Positions 17,701 through 25,798 of a stretch of DNA of 57,539 nt are shown here, piece after piece (within the stretch, counting starts at the first letter, position 1; each line of letters starts with the position of its first letter). This DNA comes from a bacterium (GTDB taxonomy: Bacteria; SZUA-182; DTGQ01), in NCBI GenBank assembly GCA_023512255.1, contig JAILZY010000015.1:1-57539 (forward strand). Direction: 5' to 3'. The translations under genes were made by a program, and so were the position numbers. The notes beneath the pieces are model-generated. The model made no database searches. It saw nothing but the letters and a program-made list of their open reading frames with translations, and had not been told where the DNA came from.

Positions 17701-19073
17701 CGGTCAGGGCCATCATGGATGAAGTGGCAAAACATGCACTCACTCCGCTGGTTTGGGCTCTGGCCAAAGAGCTGGCGGTGAGCGTATCCTGGCGCTCCAA
17801 GCTCTTTGGCGCTCTTGTCACAGTGGCAGAAGGTGCACAAGGTGGCAGAATCAGCGGTAAAATTTGCTCTAAGAAAATGTGGATTCTTTCCCCGGTGAAA
17901 CCCATTGTGGCATGAGGTACAGGTTACCTGCCCTGAGCTATTTAAAACCGCTTTGTTAAGCCCTGGAGCACGAGGGGCTCGGCCAAGCTGGGCCTGGCTG
18001 CCCATAGGATGATGAGCCTTCTTAGTCTCGCAGTCATCGCCAAACAAAGGCCTGGCCCCGGCCTCCCGCATCTGCGGTGAAGCGCTCGGCCCATGACAGC
18101 TGTAGCAAAGGCTGGAGACATCCTCCTCCCCTCCTCCCCCAGCCACCACGCCTCCCCCAGCCGCGGCAGGGCCAAAGGCCACTACGTTCGGCAGTGCCTT
18201 AAACTTTACCGGCCTTACCTTGCTGATCAAAATGGCCCGAGCAAGCTGTGGCTGGCGGCCGAGCTGGTAGTATCCATCGTGGGGATGATGGCAGAGGCTA
18301 CAGCTTAGCGAGGCTCCGTGCTGTCTGCTATTCTTATTTTTTGAGTCGGCCCGATGACACTGAAGACAGAAAGATGTTCTTTGATCCGGTTGCCCGACTG
18401 ATTTCTCTTCCTTGGTCCGCAGATAGTCTCCCCGGCCGCTGATATCATGATTTGGCTGCGTGTGAGGATCATGACAGCTCGTGCAGGTAAAGCCGCTGTC
18501 TCGATTGTCAGATGCGGCCGCAAGAGGAAAGGTGCTCTCATCAAGACTCGCCGGGAGTTTGCCCCGGTTTGGATCAAGCTCCACCTGCTCGGCCATGACG
18601 TGGCTTTCTCCAATCCCCAGCAGTGAGGTATCTAGCAGTACGTTGCCATGAATAAAATCATGCCCCTGCGGCTCATGACTACCCAAGGTAAAGCCGGAGC
18701 GGGCATTGACCGCATTGCCCGGATAGTGGCAGCTGCCGCATATCGTCTTAATACCTCTTGCCCCTGGGATGGTTTGGGCCCCAAGCGGAGTGTCTGCCCA
18801 GATCTTTTCCCCTTCCTTTTTGCCCGCTTTAGAGAAATGGCAATAGGTACAAACCGGCCCTTTAATAGCTGCTATTTTCTGATTATGGGCACCGCTCTCG
18901 TATCCAGCCCCTCCATCTACAGCCAAAGCCTGAGAGCCAAGAGCGACCCAGGCAGCCAAAAAAGAGCCTGCAAGCAGCAGGGGCAATGATCTCTTGGCGC
19001 ATCCTCTCTCCTTTGATCTTTGAACACTCAGCCTAGAGTACATTTTTAACCACTTCCTGAAAAAGAGTTTCAT
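14793..19073 (-). CDS. giant multihaem cytochrome c, 26 CXXCH plus one CX4CH
   Basis: This protein of up to 1426 aa is the largest cytochrome here. The signal peptide is near residues 28-50 (SLPLLLAGSFLAAWVALGSQ, then ALAVDG). I count 26 CXXCH motifs, plus CYSSRCH (CX4CH) near the end. Haems 1-19 are collinear with the 21-haem neighbour. The last third adds seven haems in a CDICH/CISCH/CTACH block. A Gly/Ala insert (GPAAAGGGVVAGGGG) occurs near residue 310. The C terminus reads DRTAPEPPE, close to the DTVAPEPPK tail of the 8-haem protein. The 5' end overlaps the isomerase gene by 41 bp (11 bp if the ATG at 19043 is used), suggesting translational coupling. An extracellular or outer-surface wire is inferred. 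Confidence 0.92.
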   Translation of the reverse strand: MKLFFRKWLKMYSRLSVQRSKERGCAKRSLPLLLAGSFLAAWVALGSQALAVDGGAGYESGAHNQKIAAIKGPVCTYCHFSKAGKKEGEKIWADTPLGAQTIPGARGIKTICGSCHYPGNAVNARSGFTLGSHEPQGHDFIHGNVLLDTSLLGIGESHVMAEQVELDPNRGKLPASLDESTFPLAAASDNRDSGFTCTSCHDPHTQPNHDISGRGDYLRTKEEKSVGQPDQRTSFCLQCHRADSKNKNSRQHGASLSCSLCHHPHDGYYQLGRQPQLARAILISKVRPVKFKALPNVVAFGPAAAGGGVVAGGGGEEDVSSLCYSCHGPSASPQMREAGARPLFGDDCETKKAHHPMGSQAQLGRAPRAPGLNKAVLNSSGQVTCTSCHNGFHRGKNPHFLRANFTADSATLCTFCHCDKSAKELGAPGYAHRQLFGQSPNQRSECMFCHFIHDGPDRGSRKVPATEALLRPDPVNLAWSDQADDTDTEDFEDLCFGCHSRDLYMKGSGAKGAKLQPDKYFSHRISSVPSEKIHPTLPISDGDQLKVVDDYGAGQGKIYCGSCHDVHKSANPPYLRGKDSPYRGSGFCARCHSELPAGGQSSHPVNVFPRPGITDERFPRFAYGGKSGLPYGITSDESPSGQLLCLSCHSIHAAKTSPSGQIKLASSAAAGRAEGRSHGKLLVVDNFSSQEGSDLCRGCHTPYESIVGSRHDFSNLNLGSSTGGVCAACHLPHGSSEKIRLWSRSLAQERKIFSQTKRPNYTLGVSLLCYDCHDDHYTVDDDPPINAFLSPPQDIAFSDGPGKNSKVGFYETIPPGSIGESGLGDLPPEGMETGGHYIKTVGLTETTNGINTGDKLSCSLCHDPHNRPGGNEAFLRSPLGTSSSDRLRASRNSRNGTGTGREICAACHGYSESDLPKNTPVRLFGVEIVKTPSQDKLRLVEHTAAEHSTPCTKCHLHNRMAVPKSPRTGPGTHEFHFRSLLAGGEDSILLHQQTQGGAAVSGRNCDICHSPELYFKAGKLIFNDGKPLAETSVCDICHSRWGRYDGVNGNSATNGAKASWKKGVYDKEQTDWQLKSGKEEWCISCHDDQPSRIQNPSLPETLWVQAPNILGDPTDRSSGFYISGHGLPKGGNYEQSGRGGAGLDCTACHAPQARHIVNSQREKKKNFKNWQANKFRLRLPLELPRRSEEYRSTDFTLCFSCHKEASIIGLPPGYWDYTDNHNPYVNLNVNTYPLTSFSNADEHGIYPLRKMGQGITIDFSKLFPMRRYNLHWNHLSLPDAVIDPNAIIRPQPQGSSSSNNRRRQTCYSSRCHAGTSIVKERPYAFWDSDRDGILDSRPSCTACHNPHGSHYISMTRDDLAIEHRIDEEGEEYGSIGSREYGVYDDSLDNYLDLYCWECHGKLQRVGGNYRYYPRPLMDRTAPEPPE

Positions 19074-20829
19074 TCACCACTACCCTGCTTTTGCGTCTCA
19101 AAGCGGCAATGTGATCCTGGAGTGCTTTCTCTTTTTTTACAGACAGCAGGATTTCTCTTATTCTTGGCTCCACCTCAGACAGCTTGGCAAAACCCTCGCT
19201 TTGCCGCTCAAGGAGCTTTACCAGGTGAAATCCCTTGGCCGTTTTGATTGGTTTGCTCACCTCGCCTAGCCTTAAACTGAAAACCCGATCCTCGAATTCC
19301 CTCCCCATCCCGCTCCCTCCTCTTGCCCACAAGCCCTTTGGTGTTAATGAATCTGGCGGCGGATATTTTTTTAGCAATTCGCTAAATTGCTCTCCCCGAG
19401 CAAGTTGCCGGCTAATCTCGGTTGCAGCCTTCTCATCAGGAACGATAATCTGGCTTATCCTGACCCGCTCCGGGACCTGATATTCGGCCAGATGCTCTTG
19501 GTAATATTTTTGGCATTCTTCGGAAGTTACGATAAGACCCTTGTAGATTTTTTCGGCAACCAACCTTCTGGTAATCAGGTCATCTTTGAGGCGGGCGATA
19601 TTTTTTTTAACCTTGGGCAACTGATCGTAGTGGAGCTGTCGGGCATAGTCAGCCACAAGCGCGATCTTGATCTTGCGATCCAGGATTCTTCGAAGCAAAG
19701 CAGGGTCTTTCTCCCAGGGGCGCTCGCCGCCAAAGGCAGGGTCTGAGGGGTTAGGGATAATTTCCTTGAGCCGGATAGATCGGCCCCTTACCCTGGCGAT
19801 CTCAAGGCCGCTCATCCGGGCTAGAGTCGAGGCCGCCGCTGAGGTCTGGCTGTTGCGGCTAGTGCTCTGAGTGCGGCTTTTTGCTTGCCGAGCATCAAGG
19901 ATGGCCTGCTCGATCTGCTTCCACAAATCCTCATTGATCAGGGGCTGATACTCCTCGCTAAGATGTCTAAGAAGCTGATCCCAGCGCTCTTTTTTTTGCT
20001 CCAAACTAATCTGCTGGCGAATATATTGCTTGGTGCGCTCAAGAGCCTCGGCGCTAACTTTGCGAGTTCCGATCACCTGAAACAGGGCATATCCCTCACG
20101 GATGGATGCCGGACCGATAATTTCACCCTTCTTCGAGCCAAAGATCTCTTCGACTACCTTTTTGGGGAAAATGCCTTGATCAAAGGCCATATAGCCAATA
20201 TCTCCTCCCTTATGGGCATCCTCGGCCAGGGAGAACCTTTTGGCCAGGCTGGCAAAATCAGCCCCCTGCTCAAGCTGTTTCCGAAGATGCAGGGCTTTCT
20301 GCTGGGTATCGGTTACGATCCGGCGAAGGTGCACTTCAAACTTTTGATTTTCTGGAATTCTCCGCTCAACCTCACGCTCATCTATCCTGATTCCCTTATC
20401 AATCTGCTCTTCGCCAACCATATTGACCAGTAGGGTCTGCTCAAAGTCAGCTACTTCCTGCCGATAGCCTTGCAAGGCATCAGGATATAGCCGACGAGCC
20501 TCTTCAGCCATCAACACCTGGCCGATCAGGGCATCGAGCACCTCTTTCGGAGAATCCTGAGCGCTGCTATTAGGAGAGCTCCAGCGGGCGATCCGCGGTC
20601 TGGTTTGGTAAAAATCGACAAAATCCTCAACCGTGATTTTCCTCTTGTCAACCGTAGCCAGAATCTTATTGGCCAGCTTGGCTGGAAGCGCCGCCGCGGC
20701 AAATAGAGCAAAGGCAAATAAAAAGGATAAACCTGAAGATATGATGATCGTAACTAAAAGCGGCCTGATCAGACCCCCATTGCCCGCCAAAGCTGGGCAG
20801 GAGCCTTTTTTCCCCTTATCCTTGTCCAT
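19033..20829 (-). CDS. PpiC/SurA-type peptidyl-prolyl isomerase, two parvulin domains
   Basis: This 598-aa protein has an N-terminal signal or membrane anchor at residues ~23-50 (PLLVTIIISSGLSFLFAFAL). A SurA_N-like helical region (ITVEDFVDFYQTRP) leads to a first parvulin domain at ~175-270 (FASLAKRFSLAEDAHKGGDI, then GPASIREGYALFQV). A second SurA_N-like half follows, and then a second parvulin domain at ~460-555 (FSELLKKYPP, GREFEDRVFSLRLGEVSKPI, KGFHLVKLLE). Parvulins catalyse cis-trans isomerisation of prolyl bonds in exported proteins. It is first in the cytochrome unit and overlaps the 26-haem gene, so folding or delivery of the Pro-rich giant cytochromes is the likely job. The two-half layout suggests internal duplication. 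Confidence 0.9.
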   Translation of the reverse strand: MDKDKGKKGSCPALAGNGGLIRPLLVTIIISSGLSFLFAFALFAAAALPAKLANKILATVDKRKITVEDFVDFYQTRPRIARWSSPNSSAQDSPKEVLDALIGQVLMAEEARRLYPDALQGYRQEVADFEQTLLVNMVGEEQIDKGIRIDEREVERRIPENQKFEVHLRRIVTDTQQKALHLRKQLEQGADFASLAKRFSLAEDAHKGGDIGYMAFDQGIFPKKVVEEIFGSKKGEIIGPASIREGYALFQVIGTRKVSAEALERTKQYIRQQISLEQKKERWDQLLRHLSEEYQPLINEDLWKQIEQAILDARQAKSRTQSTSRNSQTSAAASTLARMSGLEIARVRGRSIRLKEIIPNPSDPAFGGERPWEKDPALLRRILDRKIKIALVADYARQLHYDQLPKVKKNIARLKDDLITRRLVAEKIYKGLIVTSEECQKYYQEHLAEYQVPERVRISQIIVPDEKAATEISRQLARGEQFSELLKKYPPPDSLTPKGLWARGGSGMGREFEDRVFSLRLGEVSKPIKTAKGFHLVKLLERQSEGFAKLSEVEPRIREILLSVKKEKALQDHIAALRRKSRVVVNETLFQEVVKNVL

Positions 20830-21054
20830 AAAATCCCTCTGTTTGGTCGATATTATAATAACTTAAAAAGTGAAAAAGATGACCGTCTTCGAAATTTTAT
20901 CGCCTTCTCAACAGTGAAAAATCGCTCTACTGTGCTTTCTGCTGATGATCAGGCAAGATGTAGTTTTTACTTCAGAAACCGGCTCCTCATCCTGCAAAAG
21001 AGCCTTCTGCTAGTAAAAAATGTGGATTTCCTTGTTCGCATTTTTACTAATTCC
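20830..21054. other. divergent control region, isomerase/tetrahaem cytochrome
   Basis: This is non-coding. It separates the minus-strand isomerase-cytochrome cluster from the plus-strand tetrahaem gene. An inverted repeat, TAGTAAAAAATG (21011-21022) with CATTTTTACTA (21039-21049), sits just upstream of the -35 box at 21055, and TTCCTTG is repeated at about 21027 and 21051. A promoter for the minus direction is expected here but was not clearly identified. Confidence 0.45.
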
Positions 21055-21084
21055 TTGACAAGGAAAACTCCACTCTAGTAATAT
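21055..21084 (+). promoter_or_regulatory. sigma70-type promoter of the tetrahaem cytochrome, with palindrome over -35
   Basis: TTGACA (21055-21060) and TAATAT (21079-21084) are 18 nt apart, giving a start near 21091 and a leader of about 58 nt. The perfect palindrome TCCTTGACAAGGA (21052-21064) overlaps the -35 box and is a plausible repressor site. Confidence 0.65.
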
Positions 21085-21148
21085 TAGCGTAACGTAAGCA
21101 CGACTATGTGGTACTCCAAACCATACAGGAAAGGAGGTGGTTCAGAAA

Positions 21149-21676
21149 ATGAAAAAGTGTTTACCCCTTCTACTTCTCGTGGTTCTGCTTACCCCAGCAA
21201 TTGCCTTAGCCGGTGAAGGGCATGAGGAATGTTCCCTTTGCCATGGAGCTCACACGGCAGTAGGGCCAGGCCTTTTGACCGAAAAACCGAATACTACGAC
21301 CATTAATCCTGCCACTGGAAAGCCGCTGGAGAGAATGGAGCAAATCTGCATGGCCTGTCATGCAGCCGAGCCCGATGGTCTAGGCTATCGGCCCATCAAA
21401 ATGGAGAGCACTCATCCATGCGGCATCAAACCAAAGAAGGTCATTTTACCGGAAAGTGCAAAGGGTTTCAAGGGGCAGGAAGATCAGCTTACCTGCATGG
21501 GATGTCATGATCCTCACCCGTCAAATACCAACTATATGTATCTGAGAGGCCCTCAGGTTTCGGCGGGCAATACCCAAGCTTTCTGCATCTGGTGTCATCC
21601 GGCACAGGCAGGGTCAGCATCTCATCAGGCGGCTCCAGCACCTAAGCCGGCTCCAGCACCGAAGCCTAAGGAGTAG
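21149..21676 (+). CDS. small tetrahaem c-type cytochrome
   Basis: This 175-aa exported protein has a clean signal peptide (KKCLPLLLLVVLLTPAIALA, cleaved before GEGHEE). Four CXXCH motifs are present (CSLCHGAH, CMACHAAE, CMGCHDPH, CIWCHPAQ), partly of the doubled-CXXCH kind. The tail is an Ala/Pro/Lys stretch ending APKPKE, which may anchor it or contact a partner. The ATG at 21149 is preferred because AAGGAGGT lies 10 nt upstream; an in-frame GTG at 21137 overlaps that site. It is divergent from the giant-cytochrome cluster and has its own promoter and terminator. A periplasmic shuttle feeding the large cytochromes is a reasonable inference. Confidence 0.9.
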   Translation: MKKCLPLLLLVVLLTPAIALAGEGHEECSLCHGAHTAVGPGLLTEKPNTTTINPATGKPLERMEQICMACHAAEPDGLGYRPIKMESTHPCGIKPKKVILPESAKGFKGQEDQLTCMGCHDPHPSNTNYMYLRGPQVSAGNTQAFCIWCHPAQAGSASHQAAPAPKPAPAPKPKE

Positions 21677-21730
21677 CTGATAATAATTAATCTACAAGTT
21701 GAGTTTGCGTTAACACGGCACATATCATGG

Positions 21731-21763
21731 GGAGCTTAGCTCTTTGCAGCTAAGCTCCTTTTA
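21731..21763 (+). terminator. rho-independent terminator of the tetrahaem gene
   Basis: The perfect 11-bp stem GGAGCTTAGCT/AGCTAAGCTCC (21731-21741, 21748-21758) encloses a 6-nt loop. A TTTT run follows. Confidence 0.85.
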
Positions 21764-21815
21764 TATTTCAAGGCACTTTATCCTTGAATATATTTCAAGG
21801 CACTTTATCCTTGAA
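21763..21815. repeat. 26-bp tandem duplication
   Basis: The unit beginning ATATTTCAAGGCACTTTATC occurs at 21763-21788 and, exactly, at 21790-21815. It lies directly after the terminator. Confidence 0.9.
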
Positions 21816-21848
21816 ACCTGTTTTATTTTCACTACCGACACTTTTATC

Positions 21849-21926
21849 GTCACTTCCGCAGAAAGTGGTAATCCATGTATGGTTGCAGCAACCCTCTGGA
21901 TTCCAGCCTCCGTGGGAATGACATGA
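21849..21926. repeat. REP-like palindrome (GGATTCC...GGGAATGAC type)
   Basis: CTGGATTCCAGCCTCCGTGG... at the right end pairs imperfectly with GTCACTTCCGCAGAAAGTGG at the left end. TGGATTCC(n)GGGAATGAC palindromes are widespread dispersed repeats in bacteria (recalled). The rest of 21677-22089 shows no gene. Confidence 0.6.
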
Positions 21927-22089
21927 AATGACTGCACTTAAGAAGGCGCATACAAAACTGGAAGATAAAATGTGTCCGCCAGTGAGGGTTTTAGTTAAGG
22001 ATAAGTTTGTTTTTTGAAGGGTAAATTTATTTTTTTGAAGTTATCAACCAAAACTATCGATAGAGAAAGATAAAATAAGGAAGTGAATT

Positions 22090-23874
22090 GTGGTGATTTT
22101 AATTGGCAGTGATCATGGTGGATGGGAATTAAAAGAATTTTTAAAAGCCTATCTTGAAAGTCAAAACTACCAGGTCAAAGACCTTGGGACCTTCGGACCC
22201 GAGCCAGTAGATTACCCCGAGATCGGAAAACGGCTGGTAGAGAGCATGGTTGACAAAAAATCAGACAAAGGTATTCTTATCTGTGGTACAGGAATTGGCA
22301 TGTCCATTGTGGCTAACCGCTATCCGGGCATCAGAGCTGCCCTGTGCAGTGAGCCGATGTCCGCCCGGCTGAGCCGAGAGCATAACGATGCCAATGTACT
22401 GGTTCTGGGAGGGCGGATTATCGGCAAGGAAATGGCTGCTGAAATTACCAAAACTTGGCTGACGAGCGAATTTTCCGGAGGAAGGCATGCTAGTCGGATA
22501 GCCAAAATTGATCCTCTAGGGGAGAGTGGGCAGCAGGGTGATCAACAAGGGCAGACTGAACAGACAACAATAGGAGAGAAGGCAAAAAACATGCACCCGA
22601 GCAGACTGCAAGTGGTTGATCCGCAAATCAGTGCCGCGATCGAGCAGGAGACTGAGCGCACTTTCTATAACCTCCAGATGATCGCTTCGGAAAACTACGC
22701 CAGTGAAGCGGTCTTGGAGGCTCAAGGGTCGATTCTGACCAATAAATACGCCGAGGGCTATCCAGGAGCACGCTACTATGGCGGCTGTGAATATGTAGAC
22801 AAAGTGGAAGCTCTGGCTATTGAGAGAGCCAAACAGTTATTTGGGGCAGAGCATGTCAATGTCCAGCCGCACTCTGGCACCCAGGCCAACCTGGCTGTCT
22901 ATTTCTCTGTCCTTGAGCCTGGGGATACTATCCTTGGTATGGAGCTCTCTCATGGTGGACACCTCACTCACGGGAGCCCAGCTAATCTTTCCGGTAAATA
23001 CTTCCGCTGCGTTTCCTACGGTGTAGACCGCAAAACAGAAACAGTGGATTTTGAAACCTTACGAAATCTGGCTCTCGCTCACCGGCCAAAGCTGATTGTG
23101 GCCGGAGCAAGCGCCTATCCGCGGCAGCTTGACTGGCAGGCATTCAGACAAATCGCTGATGAGTGCGGGGCCTTTCTTATGGCCGATATCGCCCATATTG
23201 CCGGCCTGATAGCCGCCGGACTTCATCCCTCACCGATCCCGTACTGTGAGTTCGTTACCACCACCACCCACAAGACCCTGCGCGGCCCTCGCGGGGGGAT
23301 GATCATGTGCAAACGTGAGTTTGCCTCTAAAATCGATAAAGCGGTCTTCCCCGGAACCCAAGGAGGGCCAATGATGCATATCATCGCCGCCAAAGCGGTT
23401 TGCTTCAAGGAAGCTCTAAGTGAGGATTTCCGGCTATATCAGCAGCAGGTAGTCAAAAATGCTAAGGTAATTGCTGAGGAGATGCAGGGGGGAGGATTTC
23501 GGGTCGTCTCTGGCGGGACCGACAATCATCTGGTCCTTTTGGATCTTTCGCCCAAGGGGATTACCGGCAAGGATGCCGAAGCAGCCCTCGATGCCTCAGG
23601 CATAACCATCAATAAAAATGAAATTCCCTTCGATACTAAAGGCTCCCGTATCACCAGCGGCATTCGCATCGGCAGCCCGGCAGTTACTAGCCGCGGCATG
23701 AAGGAGCCGGAAATGAAATACATCGCTCAACTCATGATAGAGGTATTGAACCATATTGGAGATCAGGCGGTCTATGCTAGGGTCAAAGAGGCGGTCAGGG
23801 AGCTTTGTGGCCGTTTTCCCATTTATCAATCTCGGCTAGGGCGCTATGGCGGGGCGGTCAACCAGAGCGGTTAA
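22090..23874 (+). CDS. RpiB-GlyA fusion: ribose-5-phosphate isomerase B / serine hydroxymethyltransferase
   Basis: This is one 594-aa reading frame. Residues 1-148 are an RpiB/LacAB sugar-phosphate isomerase ([18 protein letters not shown], active-site region [20 protein letters not shown]). A Gln/Gly linker ([15 protein letters not shown]) leads to a complete GlyA from about residue 168, with [13 protein letters not shown], the PLP-lysine motif [14 protein letters not shown], and [15 protein letters not shown]. RpiB interconverts ribose 5-phosphate and ribulose 5-phosphate. GlyA makes glycine and methylene-tetrahydrofolate from serine. The GTG start has AAGGA 8 nt upstream. An internal ATG at 22591 has GAAGG 8 nt upstream, so free GlyA may also be made. 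It precedes a dCMP deaminase and rnf, suggesting a nucleotide/one-carbon link. Confidence 0.92.
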   Translation: MVILIGSDHGGWELKEFLKAYLESQNYQVKDLGTFGPEPVDYPEIGKRLVESMVDKKSDKGILICGTGIGMSIVANRYPGIRAALCSEPMSARLSREHNDANVLVLGGRIIGKEMAAEITKTWLTSEFSGGRHASRIAKIDPLGESGQQGDQQGQTEQTTIGEKAKNMHPSRLQVVDPQISAAIEQETERTFYNLQMIASENYASEAVLEAQGSILTNKYAEGYPGARYYGGCEYVDKVEALAIERAKQLFGAEHVNVQPHSGTQANLAVYFSVLEPGDTILGMELSHGGHLTHGSPANLSGKYFRCVSYGVDRKTETVDFETLRNLALAHRPKLIVAGASAYPRQLDWQAFRQIADECGAFLMADIAHIAGLIAAGLHPSPIPYCEFVTTTTHKTLRGPRGGMIMCKREFASKIDKAVFPGTQGGPMMHIIAAKAVCFKEALSEDFRLYQQQVVKNAKVIAEEMQGGGFRVVSGGTDNHLVLLDLSPKGITGKDAEAALDASGITINKNEIPFDTKGSRITSGIRIGSPAVTSRGMKEPEMKYIAQLMIEVLNHIGDQAVYARVKEAVRELCGRFPIYQSRLGRYGGAVNQSG

Positions 23875-23878
23875 CCGA

Positions 23879-23958
23879 ATCGGATAGGGTGAGGAGGCTT
23901 AAATTGATCAAGGAAATTGAGCAGGTTAAAGGTCAACTGGATCAGATAGGGTAAGGAG
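23879..23958. repeat. duplicated ATCGGATAGGGTGAGGAG segment
   Basis: ATCGGATAGGGTGAGGAG (23879-23896) recurs as ATCAGATAGGGTAAGGAG (23941-23958), a 62-bp period with two differences. The second copy supplies the ribosome binding site of the dCMP deaminase. Confidence 0.75.
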
Positions 23959-23963
23959 CAAGG

Positions 23964-24416
23964 ATGTCAAGACCCTGTTGGAATGAATATTTTATGCAAA
24001 TTGCATACCTTGTTTCTCAACGTTCTACTTGCATTCGACGTCAAGTTGGTGTTATTATTGTTAAAGATAAGCGTATATTATCTACAGGTTACAATGGTGC
24101 ACCAACCGGATTGCGACATTGCCTCGATCTTGGCTGCCTGAGAGATCAACTACAGGTCCCCTCAGGAGAGCGGCACGAATTATGCCGCGGGCTCCACGGA
24201 GAGCAAAACGCCATTATCCAGGCTGCCGTGTACGGAGTTAGCATTAAGGGGGGGGATTTATATTCTACTCACCTGCCTTGTAGTCTGTGCGCCAAAATGC
24301 TCATCAATGCTGGTATCCACAATATCTATTACGCGGATGGCTACCCTGATGAGTTATCAACCCAGCTTATGGATGAGGCAGGGGTAAATATCCACAAGGT
24401 AAGTATAAGTATATGA
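23964..24416 (+). CDS. dCMP deaminase (ComEB/Dcd-type zinc deaminase)
   Basis: This 150-aa soluble enzyme shows the cytidine/deoxycytidylate deaminase zinc site: HGEQNAI (His ligand and catalytic Glu) and PCSLCAK (two Cys ligands). [14 protein letters not shown] is the family's nucleotide-binding stretch. The reaction converts dCMP to dUMP, the precursor for dTMP. The extended loop with extra Cys and His residues ([10 protein letters not shown]) is common in dCMP deaminases. Length is normal. GTAAGGAGCAAGG lies just upstream of the ATG. The stop overlaps the rnfC start by 4 bp (ATGA), tying its translation to the rnf operon. That is an odd partnership and is probably just operon packing. Confidence 0.9.
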   Translation: MSRPCWNEYFMQIAYLVSQRSTCIRRQVGVIIVKDKRILSTGYNGAPTGLRHCLDLGCLRDQLQVPSGERHELCRGLHGEQNAIIQAAVYGVSIKGGDLYSTHLPCSLCAKMLINAGIHNIYYADGYPDELSTQLMDEAGVNIHKVSISI

Positions 24417-25756
24417 GTATAAAATTAAAAACATTTTTAGGTGGCATCCACCCACCGGACCAAAAACAACTCAGCGCCTCGCACCGCATCGAGGACGCGC
24501 CGCTGCCCAAGAGGGTTTATCTGCCGCTTACGCAGCATATCGGCGCCCCTGCCATAGCTAGGGTCAAGGTAGGGCAAAAGGTGCTAAAAGGGGAAAAAAT
24601 CGCCGACAGCGAGGCCTTGATCTGTGCTCCTATTCATGCCTCTATCTCCGGCACGGTGGTGGATATCAAAAACCATCCTCACCCGAGCGGAAGCGAAGTG
24701 CCTACGATCATCATCGAATCAGACGGAAGGGATCTGTGGTTTCAGGAGCCGCACAATGGACAAGATCCCTTGGAGCTTGGCCCGGAAGAAATCAGGGGGA
24801 TGATCCGTGAGGCTGGGATCGTGGGGCTGGGGGGGGCTGCCTTTCCCACTCACGTGAAGCTGTCTCCACCGGAGGGAAAGCCGATTGATGCGATCATCCT
24901 GAATGGAGCCGAGTGTGAGCCTTATCTGACTGCAGATTATCGGCTGATGGTGGAAAAAGCCAAAGAAATCGTTCAGGGCTTGCGAATTCTGCTCCACGTT
25001 TTGGGAGTAGAGCGAGGCTATATTGGAATTGAGGCTAATAAGCCTGAGGCGATTTCGGCCATGAGCAAGGCGGCCTCAAGCTTTCCTCAGATTGAGGTAG
25101 TCAGCCTCAAGGTGCGCTATCCCCAGGGTGCGGAAAAGCAATTGATAAAAACCATCTTAAATCGAGAGGTCCCGCCGCCGCCGGCTCTGCCTCTAGATGT
25201 CGGGGTAGTGGTGCAGAACGTGGGCACTGCCTACGCCATTTATGAGGCAGTCAGTCTAAGAAAGCCTCTCATTGAGCGGATTGTTACCGTGAGCGGCCGG
25301 GGGATCAAGGAGCCTAAAAATTTGCGCCTTCGCCTCGGCACCCTCTTTGCTGAGGCCATTGGCTACTGTGGCGGTTTTCAGGGAAAGGTGGAAAAAATCC
25401 TAATGGGCGGGCCGATGATGGGTCTGGCCCAGTATACGACCCGGGTTCCGGTGATCAAGGGAACCTCGGGGATTTTAGTCCTGACCAAGGAGGAGTGTCC
25501 GCAGGCAGCAGAGGCTAGCCATTGCATCAACTGTGGCCTGTGCGTCCGGGCTTGTCCCATGCGGCTGGTGCCGAGCCTGATTGGGACCTTTTGTGAGAAG
25601 GGTCTGCTTGAAGAGGCAGAGGCTTATCATGTGCTCGATTGCATCGAATGTGGTTCGTGTGTCTATGTGTGTCCGGCCAAGAGGCATCTGGTCCATCTGA
25701 TGAAATATGGAAAGAGCGCCATTTTGGCCAAAAAGCGAAAACAGCCCAAAGCATAA
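24413..25756 (+). CDS. rnfC: Rnf complex subunit RnfC (NADH/FMN and 4Fe-4S subunit)
   Basis: This 447-aa protein matches RnfC throughout: the N-terminal FLGGIHPP motif, [12 protein letters not shown] (NAD/FMN-binding Rossmann region), [15 protein letters not shown], and two ferredoxin-type motifs near residues 363-420 ([12 protein letters not shown] and [12 protein letters not shown]). RnfC is the peripheral subunit that exchanges electrons with NAD(H) in the Rnf ferredoxin:NAD oxidoreductase, which pumps Na+ or H+. It is the compact form without the long Ala-rich C-terminal extension of enterobacterial RnfC. It starts in the ATGA overlap with the dCMP deaminase and leads rnfCDGEAB. Confidence 0.96.
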   Translation: MSIKLKTFLGGIHPPDQKQLSASHRIEDAPLPKRVYLPLTQHIGAPAIARVKVGQKVLKGEKIADSEALICAPIHASISGTVVDIKNHPHPSGSEVPTIIIESDGRDLWFQEPHNGQDPLELGPEEIRGMIREAGIVGLGGAAFPTHVKLSPPEGKPIDAIILNGAECEPYLTADYRLMVEKAKEIVQGLRILLHVLGVERGYIGIEANKPEAISAMSKAASSFPQIEVVSLKVRYPQGAEKQLIKTILNREVPPPPALPLDVGVVVQNVGTAYAIYEAVSLRKPLIERIVTVSGRGIKEPKNLRLRLGTLFAEAIGYCGGFQGKVEKILMGGPMMGLAQYTTRVPVIKGTSGILVLTKEECPQAAEASHCINCGLCVRACPMRLVPSLIGTFCEKGLLEEAEAYHVLDCIECGSCVYVCPAKRHLVHLMKYGKSAILAKKRKQPKA

Positions 25757-25798
25757 CGACAACTGATAACGGAAGAAAAGAATTTTAAGGATTTGCCT

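Noticed and set aside
22540-22600. RpiB and GlyA as two genes merged by a frameshift error
   Set aside because: The frame is open throughout with a plausible low-complexity linker and no stop near the junction; still listed as checkable by resequencing.
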